Below are positions 5,547 to 7,465 of a stretch of 7,465 bases of DNA, in pieces. The notes under the pieces were generated by a model that saw nothing but the letters and a program-made list of their open reading frames with translations, was not told where the DNA came from and did no database searches. Each line of letters opens with the position of its first letter. Position 1 is the first letter of the stretch. The DNA is from Geodermatophilaceae bacterium (GTDB lineage: Bacteria; Actinomycetota; Actinomycetes; Mycobacteriales; Geodermatophilaceae). The DNA lies in contig JACCSC010000001.1 of NCBI GenBank assembly GCA_013813215.1, positions 1 to 7,465 of the forward strand. The letters run 5' to 3'. A program made the translations under genes and the position numbers.

Positions 5547-5564
5547 TGGCAGAGTTATGGCAAT
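5547..5564 (+). promoter_or_regulatory. Paired TGGCAA-like boxes, right arm of module B
   Basis: TGGCAGA at 5547-5553 and TGGCAAT at 5558-5564, 11 bp apart. They correspond to the right-hand pair of module A (3778-3794). Confidence 0.4.
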
Positions 5565-6205
5565 CCGGTACCGATTCGGAACCGTTGCTCATAGCCGCGC
5601 CGCCCCCTCGGTGCACGTCGCACCGCCCGGACTGTGAGCGGACGGAATCGGTGGGGCCTGTCCCGAGCCGCTTGGCGAGGCTGTGTTGGCCATGGCCGCC
5701 GCCCGGCAAGTCGGCCCTGATCACCAGAGCGGGACCACGGTCGCCGGCGAACTGCTGGCCGTGGCCCGGGCGGCCCCTACCTGACCCAAGGCCATGGGTG
5801 GTGCGACCGCACGCGACCCGGCTGCAGTGGCGACCGGCCTACGGGTCGCGGTCGCGGGCCAGCGAGCTTCCAAGCCAGGACGTCGAATACCTCGACCTGG
5901 GCCGCCGGGAAGACCTCGTCCGTGCCACGAACGTCAGTGCCGATTTGCGTTGGTGGTGGTCCACCGGCCGCGCGCCGCTTCTCCCCGCGTGGTGGCCGGA
6001 CGGACCCGGGGACGCCTGTTCGTGGCCTGGGCCAGGGCCGCTCGGCCGTTTGCCGCGCTGCCTCGTCGCCGCCCGACGGCCGACGCTGCCCGCCCGGTCG
6101 ACCCCACCAACAGCCGAGCTTGACTGGCCTACCGGCAGGTCGCAGGCGCCCCGTCGCCTGACAATGCGTCGGCCGCAACACTGCAGATTTCAGATGCAGC
6201 ATCGT
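5565..6205. other. 640-base stretch without a recognisable gene
   Basis: No domain, RNA gene or repeat was recognised. The plus frame that is open over 5585-6217 contains a segment with good GC-third-position codons and a protein-like reading (DVEYLDLGRREDLV, around 5877-5918), but it has no convincing start and becomes Trp/Pro-rich and unlikely afterwards. Another plus frame, ending at TGA 5783-5785, has a plausible helical end (GTTVAGELLAVARAAPT). These may be remnants of eroded genes. Confidence 0.4.
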
Positions 6206-6209
6206 CACC

Positions 6210-6890
6210 GTGGCTAACACTGAACACGTGAAAGACCCGCCACTGGTCGGCGCCGACAGCTCCCGCTTCACGAGACGCTTGCGGCTTCAACCGGCCGGCC
6301 CGGCTAGAGCTGTTGACCTGTGGCTTGTGCATCATGACGACGAGGTGTGGCCTTGGTACGGCCCCGAGAAGCCCAGCCTGCAGGAGGCGGAGCAGTGGGC
6401 GGCATTTATGGGCGTCTCGTGGCGCTCCCACGGCGTACACAAGTGGATCGCGTACGATCGCTTGAGTGGAGAGGTTGTCGGTCGGGGCGGAGTATCACGC
6501 ACGCCGGTCGACGATGACCGGGGCCAGATGTACGCGTTCCTTCCGGCAGAGCCTTGGGCGCGAGCGGCGCATCGGATTCGTCACCCAATTGTTGCGCACG
6601 CCAACTGGCTTGAGATCGGGTGGGCACTACGACACGAGTTCTGGGGGTACGGCTACGCGTCTGAAATAGGTCGCGCCGGGCTGGTGTTCGCATTTGAGGT
6701 CCTAGGGGTGCAAGCCGTGGTGTCGTGCACGGTCCGTCACAACGCGCATTCGCGAGCCGTGATGGAGCGCATCGGCATGCGGTACGCGGGTGAAATTCGG
6801 AGCCGTGGCAAGTTTGAAGGAATTGAGGGACTTCAGGACGACGCGCCGTTCGCGGTGCATGTGCTGCTGCGAAGAGACTGGGACCGTTAG
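6210..6890 (+). CDS. GNAT-family N-acetyltransferase (RimJ/RimL-like)
   Basis: A cytosolic acetyl-CoA-dependent N-acetyltransferase of 226 residues. The N-terminal strand TRRLRLQPA (21-29) opens the fold. LEIGWALRHEFWGYGYASE (134-152) carries the acetyl-CoA pyrophosphate-binding turn in the form WGYGYA. VVSCTVRHNAHSRAVMERIG (170-189) is the typical last strand and helix with the Asn, Ser and Val-Met pattern of RimJ/RimL-type enzymes. The acceptor substrate (protein N-terminus, antibiotic or small molecule) cannot be told. The start is uncertain: GTG 6210 and GTG 6228 (codon 7) are both possible, neither has a clear ribosome site, and the true domain begins after both. The gene is complete to TAG 6888-6890 and looks intact. 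A 5-bp hairpin, GGCGA-CGA-TCGCC (6926-6938), lies 35 bases downstream without a T-run. Confidence 0.85.
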   Translation: MANTEHVKDPPLVGADSSRFTRRLRLQPAGPARAVDLWLVHHDDEVWPWYGPEKPSLQEAEQWAAFMGVSWRSHGVHKWIAYDRLSGEVVGRGGVSRTPVDDDRGQMYAFLPAEPWARAAHRIRHPIVAHANWLEIGWALRHEFWGYGYASEIGRAGLVFAFEVLGVQAVVSCTVRHNAHSRAVMERIGMRYAGEIRSRGKFEGIEGLQDDAPFAVHVLLRRDWDR

Positions 6891-6949
6891 CTAGTTACCG
6901 GACTTGAGGTCCTTGCAAATTTGTCGGCGACGATCGCCAGGCATTGATC

Positions 6950-7288
6950 GTGTACGACATGCCAACCCCCTTCGGGGGCCTGAGGGCGGCCGAGCATGTC
7001 AGGGTGGACCGCGGAGGGGTCACCACCGAAACACTGGTCCTCGACACCCACGATCTCCGAATTCTATTAGCAAAGGTGGATTCCCCCGAAGGGGGGCGCG
7101 GCAAGGATAGACGCGGCCTGCCCACATGCGTGTCACGAGGATTGCTGTCCACTCCTGGTCCGTCGGGTGGTCGGCGACCGGCTCGGGCCGTTGCGCTGAT
7201 CGGCGCCCTCGGCGTGGTGGCAGCGGTGATTCTGAGTCAGGTGCACCCGGGTGAGGCGGAGGGGGCCGGCCAGCCACGGGCGTCCTGA
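6950..7288 (+). CDS. Doubtful small hypothetical protein
   Basis: GTG 6950 has AGG 8 bases upstream, and the first 40 codons (MYDMPTPFGGL, later ETLVLDTHDLRILLAKVD) show ordinary codon use for this window, so a short real protein is possible. TTG 6944 is an alternative start. The second half turns Gly/Arg-rich and then into a hydrophobic stretch (RAVALIGALGVVAAVILSQV), and its last 52 bases overlap the convergent amidase gene. The whole frame may therefore not be one protein. Two complementary 13-base hairpins lie inside it. No family recognised. Confidence 0.25.
   Translation: MYDMPTPFGGLRAAEHVRVDRGGVTTETLVLDTHDLRILLAKVDSPEGGRGKDRRGLPTCVSRGLLSTPGPSGGRRPARAVALIGALGVVAAVILSQVHPGEAEGAGQPRAS
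6966..7095. repeat. Two mutually complementary 13-base hairpins
   Basis: CCCCCTTCGGGGG at 6966-6978 and CCCCCGAAGGGGG at 7083-7095 are exact reverse complements of each other, and each can also fold on itself. On the plus strand the first forms a C(UUCG)G tetraloop with a 4-bp stem. They are 104 bases apart inside the doubtful small ORF. Confidence 0.5.
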
Positions 7289-7465
7289 AAGGCCTTGCAG
7301 ACTGCGAGTACCGTCACGTCGGTGTGCCTCGGGCCGACCACCTGCAGGCCGGCCGGCAGCCCGGTCGAGGTCAAACCGCAGGGCAGACTCGCGGCCGGCT
7401 GCTGCGTCATGTTGAACGGGTAGCTGAACGGCGTCCACGACGTCCACCGCGGGGCCGGCCAGCCC
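7237..7465 (-). CDS. Amidase (amidase-signature family), C-terminal end
   Basis: An amide-hydrolysing enzyme of the amidase-signature family; only the last 75 residues are inside the window. The minus-strand frame reads WTPFSYPFNMTQQPAASLPC and then GLPAGLQVVGPRHTDVTVL, the highly conserved C-terminal core of these enzymes, then a short Pro/Ser tail ending CT before TGA 7239-7237. The catalytic Ser-Ser-Lys triad and the Gly/Ser-rich signature lie upstream, outside the window. Which amide is cleaved cannot be told; the motif set fits amidases and GatA-like proteins alike, and the short tail favours a stand-alone amidase. It converges on the doubtful small ORF to its left. Confidence 0.85.
   Translation of the reverse strand, partial: GWPAPRWTSWTPFSYPFNMTQQPAASLPCGLTSTGLPAGLQVVGPRHTDVTVLAVCKAFQDARGWPAPSASPGCT

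Larger units (their letters stand above)
5314..5564. repeat. Module B: attachment-site-like repeat with tRNA-Arg half
   Basis: Second and better-preserved copy of the module at 3533-3794. Its left part (5320-5412) matches module A base for base in length. It carries three GGCAAC boxes at about helical spacing (5338-5365), a spacer with two CCGGA copies, an intact 5' half of tRNA-Arg(CCU) at 5400-5440, a diverged region, and right-hand boxes TGGCAGA (5547-5553) and TTATGGCAAT (5555-5564). The tRNA half is on the plus strand. Boxes on both sides of a tRNA-derived core fit an attP-like site. An alternative is a shared promoter/tRNA flank duplicated by recombination. No integrase gene is present in the window. 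Confidence 0.75.

Noticed and set aside
5346..5594. 82-codon ORF containing SALVAQGIEHRFPKP
   Set aside because: This peptide is what results from translating a tRNA-Arg gene; it is a spurious ORF over the tRNA half.
7262..7464. 14-bp direct repeat GGGGCCGGCCAGCC at 7262-7275 and at the window end 7451-7464
   Set aside because: Both copies encode the same Trp-Pro-Ala-Pro in the amidase frame, so coding reuse or chance explains them; there is no other sign of a mobile end.
1..7465. CRISPR arrays, rRNA genes, an integrase gene or a defence-system operon
   Set aside because: I looked for regular repeats and for recombinase, nuclease or Cas motifs and found none that could be supported.

Overview
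This 7.5 kb window is GC-rich bacterial DNA that reads as a patchwork. Several genes are cut off in mid-domain, and the neighbouring blocks do not look as if they share one origin. I used only the sequence: family names come from recognised motifs, not database hits. Most of the long overlapping open frames are by-products of high GC content. Roughly the first 1.2 kb (a Cys/Trp-rich, probably secreted protein and a six-helix membrane protein) has a different flavour from the rest and could come from a myxobacterium-like organism. From about 1.2 kb on, the content suggests an actinobacterium: the tail of a heavy-metal-associated (HMA) domain protein, a CzcO-like flavin monooxygenase, an AhpC/TSA-like fragment, an IS3-family transposase remnant, half of a tRNA-Arg(CCU), a GNAT acetyltransferase and an amidase tail. 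These assignments are inference.

Layout. 1-412: 3' end of a Cys/Trp-rich protein (+). 559 to about 1230: DUF2306-like membrane protein (+), whose reading frame runs into the tail of an HMA metal-binding protein (to 1355) that carries a frameshift. 3534 to 1506 (-): tail of an AhpC/TSA-like redox protein, then a six-helix membrane protein, then a flavin monooxygenase that has no ordinary start codon. 3533-3794 and 5314-5564: two diverged copies of one module. Each has paired TGGCAA boxes about 10-11 bp apart at both ends and the 5' half of tRNA-Arg(CCU) inside, which is the plan of an integrase attachment site. Between them, all on the minus strand, lie a decayed IS3-family transposase and two tiny membrane-protein genes in a stretch of lower GC. 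5565-6205 has no recognisable gene. 6210-6890: GNAT acetyltransferase (+). 6950-7288: doubtful small ORF. 7464 to 7237 (-): C-terminus of an amidase, cut by the window edge.

The best candidate for something undescribed is the duplicated tRNA-half/TGGCAA-box module. It looks like two attP-type sites of a tyrosine-recombinase element bracketing a small degenerate cargo, but no integrase gene is visible here. Because several joins are abrupt (about 1.21-1.28 kb and 3.53 kb), chimeric assembly has to be excluded before any of this is read as natural mosaicism.
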